Assembly (NCBI RefSeq): GCF_036195045.1
Contig: NZ_CP108100.1
Location: 868,001-932,000, forward strand
DNA: 64,000 nt
Origin: Streptomyces sp. NBC_00236
GTDB lineage: Bacteria; Actinomycetota; Actinomycetes; Streptomycetales; Streptomycetaceae
Direction: 5' to 3'
Part shown: piece after piece, positions 33,582-42,117 of the stretch
Position numbering within the stretch: position 1 is the first letter of the stretch
How the letters are laid out: the number at the start of each line of letters is the position of its first letter
Made by a program: the position numbers and the translations under genes
Notes under the pieces: generated by a model
The model's database searches: none
The model's input: only the letters and a program-made list of their open reading frames with translations
What the model was told of the DNA's origin: nothing

Positions 33582-34744
33582 GGGCGGATCTCCTTGGGCA
33601 GGCCGAGGACGCGCTCGGCGATGATGTTGCGCTGGATCTCGTTCGATCCGGCGTAGATGGTGTCGGAGCGGGAGAAGAGGAACAGCCGCTGCCAGTCGTC
33701 GAGTTCGTACGGCTCCCCGGGGGCGGTCATGCCGCCGGCGCCCAGGACGCTCATGGCGAGCTCGCCCAGTTCCCGGTGCCAGGTGGCCCAGAAGATCTTC
33801 CCGATGGACGCCTCGGGACCGGGGGCGCCCGCCGCCACGCCGTCGAGCATGCGCAGGGCGTTGAACCGGATGGTCTCCAGGCCCGTCCAGGCGCGGGCGA
33901 TCCGGTCGCGGATCAGCGGGTCGTCCGCGGCGCCGTTGCGGCGGGCCAGGTCGATGAGCGTTTCGAGTTCGCGCCGGAAGCCGACCTGCTGGCCGAGGGT
34001 GGAGACGCCGCGTTCGAATCCGAGGGTGGCCATGGCGACCCGCCAGCCGTCTCCGGGTTCGCCGACGATGTGCGAGGCGGGGGTGCGGGCGCCGTCGAAG
34101 AAGACCTCGTTGAACTCGGAGGTGCCGGTCAGCTGCTGGATGGGCCGGATCTCCACGCCCGGCTGGTCGAGCGGGACCAGGAGGTAGGACAGGCCCGCAT
34201 GGCGGGTGGAGCCCGCTTCGGTGCGGGCGACGACGAAGCACCACTGGGCGTCGTGGGCCAGTGACGTCCAGGTCTTCTGCCCGGTGACGACCCATTCCCC
34301 GCCGTCCCGCTCGGCCCTGGTCCGTACGTTCGCCAGGTCGGACCCGGCGTCCGGCTCGCTGTAGCCCTGGCACCACAGCTCCTCGACGGCGACGATCGGC
34401 GGCAGGAAGCGGGCCTGCTGCTCGGGTGTGCCGAAGGCCACCAGGGTCGGCCCGAGCAGCTGCTCCCCGATGTGGTTGACCCGCGCGGGAGCGTCGGCCA
34501 GGGCGTACTCCTCGTGGAAGGCGACCTGCTGCTCGATGGTCGCGCCCCGCCCTCCGTGCTCCACGGGCCAGCCCACGCAGGTCCAGCCCTCGGCGGCCAT
34601 GTGCCGTTCCCAGGCGAGCCGTTCGGCGAATGCCTCGTGCTCACGACCGGGTCCTCCGCGGCCACGAAGGCCCGCGAAGGCCCCGGTGAGGTTGGCGGCC
34701 AGCCAGCCGCGGATCTCGGTGCGGAACTCCTCGACGCTGCTCAT
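33578..34744 (-). CDS. fadE30: Acyl-CoA dehydrogenase FadE30
   Basis: A 388-residue FAD-dependent acyl-CoA dehydrogenase matching FadE30 (Rv3560c): VEEFRTEIRGWLAANL, GGPGREHEAF, CQGYSEPDAGSDLANVRTRAE, GQKTWTSLAHDAQWCFVVARTE, ERGVSTLGQQVGF and C-terminal SDTIYAGSNEIQRNIIAERVLGLPKE. It introduces the alpha,beta double bond in the propionyl side chain of the HIP-CoA intermediate. It heads the leftward fadE30-ipdF-kstR2-fadA6 operon. A KstR2-type palindrome lies 15 bp upstream of the start and is shared with the divergent operon. Confidence 0.93.
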   Translation of the reverse strand: MSSVEEFRTEIRGWLAANLTGAFAGLRGRGGPGREHEAFAERLAWERHMAAEGWTCVGWPVEHGGRGATIEQQVAFHEEYALADAPARVNHIGEQLLGPTLVAFGTPEQQARFLPPIVAVEELWCQGYSEPDAGSDLANVRTRAERDGGEWVVTGQKTWTSLAHDAQWCFVVARTEAGSTRHAGLSYLLVPLDQPGVEIRPIQQLTGTSEFNEVFFDGARTPASHIVGEPGDGWRVAMATLGFERGVSTLGQQVGFRRELETLIDLARRNGAADDPLIRDRIARAWTGLETIRFNALRMLDGVAAGAPGPEASIGKIFWATWHRELGELAMSVLGAGGMTAPGEPYELDDWQRLFLFSRSDTIYAGSNEIQRNIIAERVLGLPKEIRP

Positions 34745-34758
34745 GGGGGTACGTTAAT

Positions 34759-34776
34759 CTACCAAACACTTGTTAG
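34759..34776. promoter_or_regulatory. KstR2-type operator in fadE30/enoyl-CoA hydratase divergent promoter
   Basis: CTACCAAACACTTGTTAG; the internal ACCAAACACTTGTT fits the KstR2 pattern ANCAAGNNCTTGNT with one difference. It occupies the middle of a 46-bp intergenic space, so one repressor dimer could silence both operons. Nearly identical to the site at 20941. Confidence 0.82.
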
Positions 34777-34790
34777 GGAAGGAGGGGCCG

Positions 34791-35639
34791 ATGTCCGCTG
34801 CCCACGACGAACCGGTGCGCTACGAGAAGCGGGGCCCTGTCGCGACGGTCACCATGAACCGGCCCGACTACCGCAACGCGCAGAACTCCGCGATGACCTA
34901 CGCCCTGGACCGGGCGTTCTACCGCGCGGCCGACGACAGCGAGGTGAAGACCGTCGTCCTGGCCGGGGCGGGCAAGCACTTCTCCGCCGGCCATGACATC
35001 GGAACCCCGGAGCGGGACGCGCACCTGCCGTTCGAGCGCCGGGCGGGACTCTGGTGGGACCACTCGGACAAGGCGGGCGCGGAGAGCCGCTTCGCCCGCG
35101 AGTCCGAGGTGTATCTGGGAATGTGCCGCCGCTGGCGGGAGCTCCCCAAACCGGTCATCGCCTCCGTGCAGGGGGCGTGTGTGGCCGGCGGTCTGATGCT
35201 CGCCTGGGTGTGCGACCTGATCGTGGCCTCGGAGGACGCGTTCTTCGCCGATCCCGTGGTCCGGATGGGCATCCCCGGCGTCGAGTACTTCGCCCACCCC
35301 TGGGTGATGCCGCCACGGATCGCCAAGGAGTTCCTCTTCACCGGTGACCGGATGAGCGCGCAGCGCGCGTACGAGGTCGGCATGGTGAACCGGGTCGTCT
35401 TCCGGGACGAACTTGCCGCTCGTACGGAGGAGTTGGCGCTGCGCATCGCGGAGATGCCGCGCATGGGCCTGGCCCTGACCAAGCGCGCGGTCAACCAGGC
35501 CGAGGACCTCCAGGGAATGCACACCGGAATGGACTCGGTGTTCGGCCTGCACCACCTGGCGCACGCGCACAACGCCGAGACCGCACCGGACGCGCTCGGC
35601 GGCATGGACATCCGGGCGATGAAGAAGGCGGGCGCCTGA
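34791..35639 (+). CDS. Enoyl-CoA hydratase/isomerase family protein
   Basis: A 282-residue crotonase-fold enzyme: VATVTMNRPDYRNAQNSAMTYALDRAF, VVLAGAGKHFSAGHDIG, PKPVIASVQGACVAGGLMLAWVCDLIVASEDAFFADPV. The oxyanion-hole segments are intact. AAGGAGG lies 6 nt before the ATG at 34791. It shares a KstR2-type operator with fadE30 and leads the fadE31-32-33 operon. It is therefore a good candidate for the hydratase acting after FadE30 or FadE31-33 in ring C/D degradation. It is not EchA20 or EchA19 by sequence. The stop overlaps fadE31 (TGATG). Confidence 0.87.
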   Translation: MSAAHDEPVRYEKRGPVATVTMNRPDYRNAQNSAMTYALDRAFYRAADDSEVKTVVLAGAGKHFSAGHDIGTPERDAHLPFERRAGLWWDHSDKAGAESRFARESEVYLGMCRRWRELPKPVIASVQGACVAGGLMLAWVCDLIVASEDAFFADPVVRMGIPGVEYFAHPWVMPPRIAKEFLFTGDRMSAQRAYEVGMVNRVVFRDELAARTEELALRIAEMPRMGLALTKRAVNQAEDLQGMHTGMDSVFGLHHLAHAHNAETAPDALGGMDIRAMKKAGA

Positions 35640-36811
35640 TGGACCTCGATTTCGACGCGGCCGACGAGGCGTTCCGCACCGAGGTGCGCGACTGGCTGGC
35701 CACCCATGTCCCGGCCGCTCCCCTGCCGTCCCTGGAAACCGCGGAGGGTTTCGCCGCGCACCGGGAGTGGGAGGCGACCCTGGCCGCGGACCGCTGGTCG
35801 GTGGTCTCCTGGCCCGAGGAGTTCGGCGGCCGCGGCAGTTCCCTGCTGCACTGGATGGTCTTCGAGGAGGAGTACTACGCCGCCGGCGCTCCCGGCCGGG
35901 TCAGCCAGAACGGCATCAGCCTGCTGGCGCCGACCCTCTTCGAGAACGGCACCGCCGGGCAGCGGGCCAGGATCCTGCCCGCCATGGCGCGCGGCGAGGT
36001 CATCTGGGCGCAGGCCTGGTCCGAGCCGGAGTCCGGCTCCGACCTGGCCTCCCTCAAGTCGACGGCCGTACGGACCGAGGGCGGCTGGCTGATCAGCGGT
36101 CAGAAGACCTGGTCCTCCCGGGCTGCCTTCGCCGACCGGGCCTTCGGCCTGTTCCGCAGCGACCCCGACGCGGACCGGCCGCACCGGGGGCTCACCTACC
36201 TGATGTTCCCGCTGGACGCCGAGGGCGTGACCGTACGGCCCATCGGGCGGCTCGACGGGAAGCCCGCGTTCGCCGAACTCTTCCTGGACGAGGTGTTCGT
36301 ACCCGACGAGGACGTCATCGGCGAGCCCGGCCAGGGCTGGCGGGTCGCGATGAGCACCACCGGCAACGAGCGCGGGCTCACCCTGCGCAGCCCCGGCCGG
36401 TTCACGGCGGCCGCGGACCGACTGACCGCCCTGTGGCGGGAGCACGGCGACCCGGCGGACACGGCGCTGCGCGACAGGGTCGCCGACGCGGTCATCGGGG
36501 CCCGCGCCTACCGCCTGTTCTCCTACGCGGGCGTCTCCCAGGTCCTGCACGGCGACGGCGGGCCCGCCGGGGCCGCCTCCAGCCTCAACAAGATCTACTG
36601 GTCCGAGCTGGACATCGCCCTGCACGAGACGGCGCTCGACCTGCTCGGTCCGCACGGCGAACTCGCCGACCACGCGGACGAATCGCCTTCGGGCGGCTGG
36701 GCGGAGGGCTACACCTTCTCACTGGCCGGCCCCGTCTACGCGGGCACCAACGAGATCCAGCGCGACATCATCGCCGAGCGGCTGCTCGGCCTGCCGAAGG
36801 GACGCCGCTGA
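35639..36811 (+). CDS. fadE31: Acyl-CoA dehydrogenase FadE31
   Basis: A 390-residue acyl-CoA dehydrogenase matching FadE31 (Rv3562): FDAADEAFRTEVRDWLATHVP, LLHWMVFEEEYYAAGAPGRVSQNG, WAQAWSEPESGSDLASLKSTAV, GQKTWSSRAAFADRAFGLFRSDP and TNEIQRDIIAERLLGLPK. FadE31-33 form heteromeric dehydrogenases acting on ring-opened C/D CoA thioesters. It is coupled by TGATG overlaps to the hydratase upstream and fadE32 downstream, in the same order as M. tuberculosis. Confidence 0.92.
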   Translation: MDLDFDAADEAFRTEVRDWLATHVPAAPLPSLETAEGFAAHREWEATLAADRWSVVSWPEEFGGRGSSLLHWMVFEEEYYAAGAPGRVSQNGISLLAPTLFENGTAGQRARILPAMARGEVIWAQAWSEPESGSDLASLKSTAVRTEGGWLISGQKTWSSRAAFADRAFGLFRSDPDADRPHRGLTYLMFPLDAEGVTVRPIGRLDGKPAFAELFLDEVFVPDEDVIGEPGQGWRVAMSTTGNERGLTLRSPGRFTAAADRLTALWREHGDPADTALRDRVADAVIGARAYRLFSYAGVSQVLHGDGGPAGAASSLNKIYWSELDIALHETALDLLGPHGELADHADESPSGGWAEGYTFSLAGPVYAGTNEIQRDIIAERLLGLPKGRR

Positions 36812-37803
36812 TGCGTTTCCTCCTGGACGCCGAGCAGCGGGACTTCGCCCGCTCCCTCGACGCTCTGCTCACCTCCTGCGACACTCCGGCCGTCGTACGG
36901 TCCTGGGCGGTCGGCGACCACGGCCCGGGACGTGCCCTCTGGGCGCGGCTGGCCGAGGCCGGAGTGTTCGCGCTCGCGGTTGCGGAGCGGCACGAGGGAT
37001 TCGGGCCTCTGCCGCTCGAACTCTCCCTCGCCTTCGAGGCGCTGGGGCGCCACGCCGTGCCCGGCCCCCTGGTCGAGACGGTGGCCGCGGCAGCCCTGCT
37101 GGACCGGCTCGGCGACGACCGCATCGCCTCGGACCGGCTGCCCGGCCTCGCCTCCGGTAAGTCGGCCGTCTCCCTCTGTCTGACCTCGCTCGGCCCGTAC
37201 GCCCTGGACGCCGACATGGCCGACGCGGTGTTCGTGGTGGACGGCGACACCCTGCGCCTCGCCACCGGAACCGGGGCCGTTCAGCCCTCGGCGGACCCCG
37301 CGCGGCGGCTCTCACGGCCGTCGGAGGGAACGGTCCTCGCCCAGGGCCCCGCGGTGGCCGCCGCCGCCGGGTACGCCGCCGATGTGGCCGCGCTCGCCAC
37401 GGCCGCCCAGGCACTCGGCGTCGGCCGGACCCTGCTGTCCCGTACCGTCGAATACGTCACCCAGCGCACCCAGTTCGGGGTGGCCATCGGCTCCTTCCAG
37501 GCGGTCAAGCACCGGCTGGCCGACACCCTGGTGGCCCTGGAGTTCGCCGGGCCGCTGGTGCACGGCGCCGCGCTCGCGCTCGCCGCGGGCGACGACGGGG
37601 CGGGGCGCGATGTCGCCGCGGCCAAGGTCACGGCGGGCGAGGCCGCGTACGCGGCGGCACGCACGGCCCTCCAACTGCACGGTGCCGTGGGCTACACCGA
37701 CGAACTCGACCTGTCCCTGTGGATCCGCAAGGCCCGCCCCCTGCGTGACGCGTGGGGCACCCCGGCCGCCTGCCGGGCCCGCGTCCTGGGAGCGGACCGA
37801 TGA
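36811..37803 (+). CDS. fadE32: Acyl-CoA dehydrogenase subunit FadE32
   Basis: A 330-residue smaller acyl-CoA dehydrogenase subunit. It has the FadE32/FadE33-type layout: N-terminal MRFLLDAEQRDFARSLDALL, central RTQFGVAIGSFQAVKHRLADT (FAD-side loop) and C-terminal LHGAVGYTDELDLSLWIRKARPL. It lacks the full-length middle domain of FadE31-type subunits, as expected for the partner in an alpha2-beta2 enzyme. Gene order and size (about 320 in M. tuberculosis) support fadE32. Its stop overlaps the fadE33 ATG. Confidence 0.88.
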   Translation: MRFLLDAEQRDFARSLDALLTSCDTPAVVRSWAVGDHGPGRALWARLAEAGVFALAVAERHEGFGPLPLELSLAFEALGRHAVPGPLVETVAAAALLDRLGDDRIASDRLPGLASGKSAVSLCLTSLGPYALDADMADAVFVVDGDTLRLATGTGAVQPSADPARRLSRPSEGTVLAQGPAVAAAAGYAADVAALATAAQALGVGRTLLSRTVEYVTQRTQFGVAIGSFQAVKHRLADTLVALEFAGPLVHGAALALAAGDDGAGRDVAAAKVTAGEAAYAAARTALQLHGAVGYTDELDLSLWIRKARPLRDAWGTPAACRARVLGADR

Positions 37804-38873
37804 AACCGACGCAGGAACAGGAAGAGCTGCGCACCGCTGTGCGAGCGCTGTTGACGCAGCATCAGGACGAGTCGGCCTGGACGCCGTTGACCGCACAGAT
37901 CGGTGCGGCCGGTCTGACCGTGCCGCAGGAGTACGACGGGGCGGGCGGTGGCGCCCGCGACGTCCATGTGGTGATGGAGGAGCTGGGCCGGGCCCTGAGC
38001 CCACTGCCGTGTCTGGGCTCCGCGGTGCTCACGGTGGGAGCGCTGCTGGCCTCCGCCGACAAGGAGGCGTGCGGACGGCTGCTGCCGGGGCTCGCCGGGG
38101 GAACCTCGGTGGGCGCCCTGGCCTGGGCCGAGCAGGGGTCCTGGGACCACGAGGCGATACGCGCCGAGGCGGTACGGCCCTCCGGTGGCGCCTGGCTGAT
38201 CACCGGGACCAAGGAGCACGTGCTGGACTGGCCCGGTGTGGACGTCCTGCTCGTCGCCGCCCGCACCGCGCACGGCGTATCGCTCTTCGAGGTGGCGCCC
38301 GGTGCCGCCGGGGTCCGGCGGGAGCCCTTGGTGACCATGGACGGGACCCGGGCCCAGGCCCGATGGGTGCTGGACGAGGCCGAAGGCCGACTGCTGGGCG
38401 CCGACGGCGACGGCGGGCGGTATCTGGACCACGTGCGGGATCTGGCCTGCACGTCCCTGGCCGCGGAGCAGGTGGGCGCGGCCGAGCGCTGTTTGGAGCT
38501 CACCGTCGAATACGCCAGGAACCGGGTCCAGTTCGGACGGCCCATCGGCTCCTTCCAGGCGGTCAAGCACCGGTTGGCCGATGCCTACGTGCTGGTGGAG
38601 TCGGCGCGTTCGGCGGCGCTCGGTGCCGCGTTCGCCGCCGACGAGGACCCGGGCGCCCTGCCGCGGGCAGCCGCCGTCGCCAAGTCCGTCTGCTCCGAGG
38701 CCTTCTCGGCGGTGGCCGGCGAGATGATCCAGCTGCACGGCGGGATCGGGATCACCTGGGAGCACGACGCGCACCGCTACTTCAAACGGGCACACGGGTC
38801 GGGCGAGCTGTTCGGACCGCCCGCCCGCCACCGGGCACGGCTCGCCGCCGGGCTCGGCCTGACCGGCCACTGA
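37800..38873 (+). CDS. fadE33: Acyl-CoA dehydrogenase subunit FadE33
   Basis: A 357-residue acyl-CoA dehydrogenase-like subunit with LTVPQEYDGAGGGARDVHVVMEELGRALSP, NRVQFGRPIGSFQAVKHRLADAYV and the C-terminal catalytic-type segment QLHGGIGITWEHDAHRYFKRAH. It is the third of three adjacent dehydrogenase genes, as in Rv3562-3564, and is somewhat longer than mycobacterial FadE33. It probably pairs with FadE31 or FadE32 on ring-opened C/D intermediates. It overlaps fadE32 by 4 bp; an SDR gene follows after 35 bp. Confidence 0.87.
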   Translation: MKPTQEQEELRTAVRALLTQHQDESAWTPLTAQIGAAGLTVPQEYDGAGGGARDVHVVMEELGRALSPLPCLGSAVLTVGALLASADKEACGRLLPGLAGGTSVGALAWAEQGSWDHEAIRAEAVRPSGGAWLITGTKEHVLDWPGVDVLLVAARTAHGVSLFEVAPGAAGVRREPLVTMDGTRAQARWVLDEAEGRLLGADGDGGRYLDHVRDLACTSLAAEQVGAAERCLELTVEYARNRVQFGRPIGSFQAVKHRLADAYVLVESARSAALGAAFAADEDPGALPRAAAVAKSVCSEAFSAVAGEMIQLHGGIGITWEHDAHRYFKRAHGSGELFGPPARHRARLAAGLGLTGH

Positions 38874-38908
38874 GCAGATCCCAGCAGACAGAGGAAGGGG
38901 AGCAACAC

Positions 38909-39697
38909 ATGGACATCGGCCTGCCGTTGGACTTCACGAGGCACGTGGTGCTGGTCACCGGCGGCACCAAGGGAATCGGTGCCGCCATCGCCGGGGCGTT
39001 TCTCGGTGCCGGGGCGGACGTGGTGGTCTGCGGCCGCACCACCCCGGACACCCTGCCCGCGGCCGGGGGCCGGGAGGCGGTGTTCGTCCCGGCCGACGTA
39101 CGCGATCCGGCCGAGGCGTCCTCGCTGGTGGACGCCGCGGTGGAACGCTTCGGCCGGCTCGACGTGCTCGTCAACAACGCGGGCGGATCCCCGGACGCCG
39201 ACGCGGCGACCGTCTCGCCGCGCTTCGTGGAGAAGATCGTCGCGCTCAATCTGCTCGCACCGTTCTATGTGGCGCAGGCCGCCCACCGCGTCATGCGGGC
39301 CCAGGACGGCGGGGGTTCGGTCATCAACATCGGCAGCGTCTCCGGCCAGGACCCGCAGCCGGGCACCGCGGCCTACACGGCCGCCAAGGCCGGGCTGCTG
39401 GCCCTCACGAAGGCGCTGGCGCTGGAATGGGCGCCGGCGGTCCGGGTCAACCACATCACCACGGGGCTGATCCGCACCGAGAGCGCCGCGTCGGTCTACG
39501 GCACGGACGGCGGCGCGGCGGTGGCGGGGGTCATCCCGATGGGGCGGATGGCGGTCCCCGACGACGTAGCCCGCGCCTGTCTGTTCCTCGCGGGCGGCCT
39601 GTCCGGGTACGTCAACGGAGCGGACCTGGCGGTGCACGGGGGCGGGGAGTTCCCCGCGCGCTATCTGGCCGCGAAGGCGGCCGGCGGGACGGAATGA
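38909..39697 (+). CDS. SDR oxidoreductase, Rv3549c-like
   Basis: A 262-residue SDR: TGGTKGIG, NNAGGSPDADAATVSPRF, active-site GSVSGQDPQPGTAAYTAAKAG and C-terminal GADLAVHGGGEFPARYL. It resembles the KstR2-regulon dehydrogenase Rv3549c of mycobacteria, which is otherwise located next to echA20. Here it has moved to the end of the fadE31-33 operon. It probably oxidises a 3-hydroxyacyl-CoA of ring C/D degradation, supplying the thiolase FadA6. AGGAAGGGGAG lies upstream of the ATG. Confidence 0.82.
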   Translation: MDIGLPLDFTRHVVLVTGGTKGIGAAIAGAFLGAGADVVVCGRTTPDTLPAAGGREAVFVPADVRDPAEASSLVDAAVERFGRLDVLVNNAGGSPDADAATVSPRFVEKIVALNLLAPFYVAQAAHRVMRAQDGGGSVINIGSVSGQDPQPGTAAYTAAKAGLLALTKALALEWAPAVRVNHITTGLIRTESAASVYGTDGGAAVAGVIPMGRMAVPDDVARACLFLAGGLSGYVNGADLAVHGGGEFPARYLAAKAAGGTE

Positions 39698-39710
39698 GCA
39701 CCGGGGCGCC

Positions 39711-39737
39711 GGTGGCCTCTGGCCATCGGAGGCCGCC
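39711..39737. terminator. Possible hairpin after the SDR gene
   Basis: GGTGGCCTC pairing with GAGGCCGCC (one G-U) across a 9-nt loop, 14 bp past the SDR stop. The rest of the 228-bp interval to the convergent TrpF-like gene shows no gene. Confidence 0.4.
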
Positions 39738-39925
39738 CCGGCCTCAGGTGGCCCCCGCCCCGGAGCCGCCGGAAGCCGCCGGGGTCCGTGATCGCTGTGA
39801 TCTCCCGACGGCCTCGCCCACCGCCGCGAGCCGGGCCGGATCCACCTCAGGGGGCGCCTGACCGCTTTCCGGCACCAGCGGGGCGACCGCGGGCCGGCGG
39901 CGTACGTCCCCGAGGACCACCACGG

Positions 39926-40618
39926 CTAAGGGCTGTCGTCCACCATCTGGAAGGCATGCCGCGCGGCTGCCACGAACCGGGCGGTGAGATCGGGGTCGTT
40001 GCGGCCGCCGAGGTCCTCGATTCCGGTGTGCACATCCACTCCGGCCGGACGTACCACACGGATCGCCTCCGCCACCGTGTCCGCCCGCAGCCCGCCGGCC
40101 AGGATCAGAGGACGCGGTACCTGGCGGGCAATGGCGGCGCTCACCGACCAGTTGTGCACCCTTCCCGTCGCCCCCGAAGCCCCGGTGGCGGGGTCGAACG
40201 TGTCGGTGAGGAACCCGTCGACGAACGGTGCCAGCGCATGGGCCCGCGCGAGCAGCGCATCCGCACCACCCTCACGGACAATGAGGCTGCACACCACTGT
40301 GAAGTCGGGCTTCAGCCGGCGCAGTTCCCGCACCTGACCTGGACTCACATCACCATGCAACTGCACAGTCCGGACACCGACCTTGGCACACAGCTCGATG
40401 ACCTCTTGGGGCTCGCAGCAGTACGTGATGACCACCGGACGGGCAGGACGCACGGCCTGGGCGAGCACCGCTGCCTCGCTCTCGGACACATCAGGCTGGT
40501 GGTACCCCAGACGCAACGGGATCCCCACCCAGTCCACCCCGGCCTCGGTCAGGGTTCGCACGTCCTCGGCATCAACCACACCCGCAACCTGAATCAGCCC
40601 GGAGAACGCATCGCTCAT
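39926..40618 (-). CDS. TrpF (phosphoribosylanthranilate isomerase)-like protein lacking the catalytic Cys
   Basis: A 230-residue small TIM barrel resembling TrpF: VQLHGDVSPGQVRELR, the general-acid-type Asp in FLTDTFDPATGASGATGRVHNW, the phosphate-binding LAGGLRADTVAEAIR and GVDVHTGIED. Where TrpF has KICG with the general-base Cys, this protein has QVAG (Ala12). It therefore may not isomerise PRA and could be a repurposed barrel. Streptomycetes normally use the bifunctional PriA for this step, so a separate trpF is not needed. It sits between steroid operons without an obvious partner. The ATG at 40618 follows GAGGA. Confidence 0.78.
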   Translation of the reverse strand: MSDAFSGLIQVAGVVDAEDVRTLTEAGVDWVGIPLRLGYHQPDVSESEAAVLAQAVRPARPVVITYCCEPQEVIELCAKVGVRTVQLHGDVSPGQVRELRRLKPDFTVVCSLIVREGGADALLARAHALAPFVDGFLTDTFDPATGASGATGRVHNWSVSAAIARQVPRPLILAGGLRADTVAEAIRVVRPAGVDVHTGIEDLGGRNDPDLTARFVAAARHAFQMVDDSP

Positions 40619-40908
40619 CACGTCCTCAGTCTGCCAGGCCTCCCTCCCTGAAAGCATGTGCACGACCGAAGCTCAGCACGGCGTACTTCAGCAGCCGGTG
40701 CCTGCCCCTTGGTCACTCAACCTGCACTTCACCGACTGCCCCGCCCCTGCGCGTGTGCTTGCGCCACCGGCAGACCGGAACGGGCAGCAGGATCCCCGGG
40801 GCGAGGCAAGTGATGGCGAGCGCGCACGGGCCCTCGCTCCCGACAGGACCCGAGGCCCGTGAACCTGTGGAGGGCCCGGCAGACCAGGTCAGGTCAGGTC
40901 AGGTCGGT
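40619..40908. other. Gene-free interval with short tandem repeat
   Basis: A 290-bp region between the TrpF-like start and the hsaA stop. The only structure seen is four AGGTC units in tandem (40886-40905), flanked by two copies of AGACCAGGT (40881-40889 and 40911-40919), immediately past hsaA. No convincing ORF. Confidence 0.5.
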
Positions 40909-42075
40909 TCAGACCAGGTTGTCCTCGACCGTCAGGCCGAACGCTCCGCGCCCGTACATCGCGAGGGCGCGTTCCACGTCGTTGGCGACGTGGACACTGC
41001 CCGCGTGGGCGTCGCGCCAGGCCCGTTCGACAGGATTGCCGCGCCGCAGCGCGTTGCCGCCGGCGGTCTTGAAGAGCAGGTCGATCGCGGCGACGGCCCG
41101 TTCGGTGCCCCGGACCTGGTCGCGCCGGGTGCGCAGCCTCAGCTCCATCGGTATCTCCTGTCCGGCGGAGGCGAGTTCGAGCAGCTCGCTCATGTTCCGG
41201 TCCATCTGGAGCACGGACGCGTCGATGTCGGACGCGGCGCGCGCGATGGCGACCTGGGCGAACGGGTCCTCGGCGAAGTTCCCGCCGCCCAGACTGAGCC
41301 GCACCCGCTCCTTCATCCGCGACACGTACGAGGCGTATCCGCCGGACACGGCCCCGAGCACCGGTGCGGTGACGGCGCTGGTGAAGATCGCGCCGAACGG
41401 GAGCCGGTACAGCGGTCCCGGGTTGACCTGCTGTCCCGGCACCTTCAACTGCGCCTGCTCGTAGTTGCGGAGTACCCGGTGCGCGGGTACGAACGCCGTC
41501 TCCACGACGACGTCGTTGCTCGCGGTGCCGCGGAGCCCCACCACGTCCCACATGTCCTCGATGCGGTAGTCGGCCCGGGGCACCAGCACGGTGAGGAAGT
41601 CCACCGGCCGCCCCTGGGCCCCGACGACGAGGGCGCCGAGCAGCGCCCACGAGGCGTGCTCGCAGCCCGAGGAGAAGCTCCACCGGCCGGCCAGTTCGTA
41701 TCCGCCTTCGACGGGGGTGAGCCGGCCCACGGGTGCGTACGACGAGGAGATGCGGGTGTCCGGGTCCTCGCCCCACACGTCCTGCTGCGCCTGTTCGGGG
41801 AACAGACCGAGCTGCCACGGGTGGACGCCCAGGACGGATGCCACCCAGCCCGTGGAGCAGCACACCGCGGAGATCTCCCGCACCACCTGGTAGAAGTCGA
41901 CCGGATCGCTCTCCAGACCGCCGAACCGGGACGGCTGGAGCATCCGGAACACCCCGGCCCCGGACAGCTCACGGATCGTGGCGGCCGGGATGCGCCGTGC
42001 CTCGTCCGTCGTGACGGCCCGCTTCTCGATGGCCGGCAGCAGGGCGCGTACCGATTCCAGAACCTCGTTGCCCAT
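40909..42075 (-). CDS. hsaA: 3-HSA hydroxylase oxygenase subunit HsaA
   Basis: A 388-residue flavin-dependent monooxygenase of the acyl-CoA dehydrogenase-like group D family matching HsaA (Rv3570c, 394): CCSTGWVASVLGVHPWQLGLF, WGEDPDTRISSSYAPVG, WSFSSGCEHASWALLG, VVGLRGTASNDVVV, RARRDQVRGTERAVAAIDLLF-like helix and WRDAHAGSVHVANDVERA. It hydroxylates the seco-steroid phenol 3-HSA to the catechol, using FMNH2 from a reductase (HsaB). hsaB, hsaC and hsaD are not in the window. It is downstream of fadD3 in a leftward unit, an arrangement different from mycobacteria. Confidence 0.92.
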   Translation of the reverse strand: MGNEVLESVRALLPAIEKRAVTTDEARRIPAATIRELSGAGVFRMLQPSRFGGLESDPVDFYQVVREISAVCCSTGWVASVLGVHPWQLGLFPEQAQQDVWGEDPDTRISSSYAPVGRLTPVEGGYELAGRWSFSSGCEHASWALLGALVVGAQGRPVDFLTVLVPRADYRIEDMWDVVGLRGTASNDVVVETAFVPAHRVLRNYEQAQLKVPGQQVNPGPLYRLPFGAIFTSAVTAPVLGAVSGGYASYVSRMKERVRLSLGGGNFAEDPFAQVAIARAASDIDASVLQMDRNMSELLELASAGQEIPMELRLRTRRDQVRGTERAVAAIDLLFKTAGGNALRRGNPVERAWRDAHAGSVHVANDVERALAMYGRGAFGLTVEDNLV

Positions 42076-42117
42076 AGTCCGTCCTCCATACCCTTGTCGC
42101 CCGGTGAGGCGTGTCGG

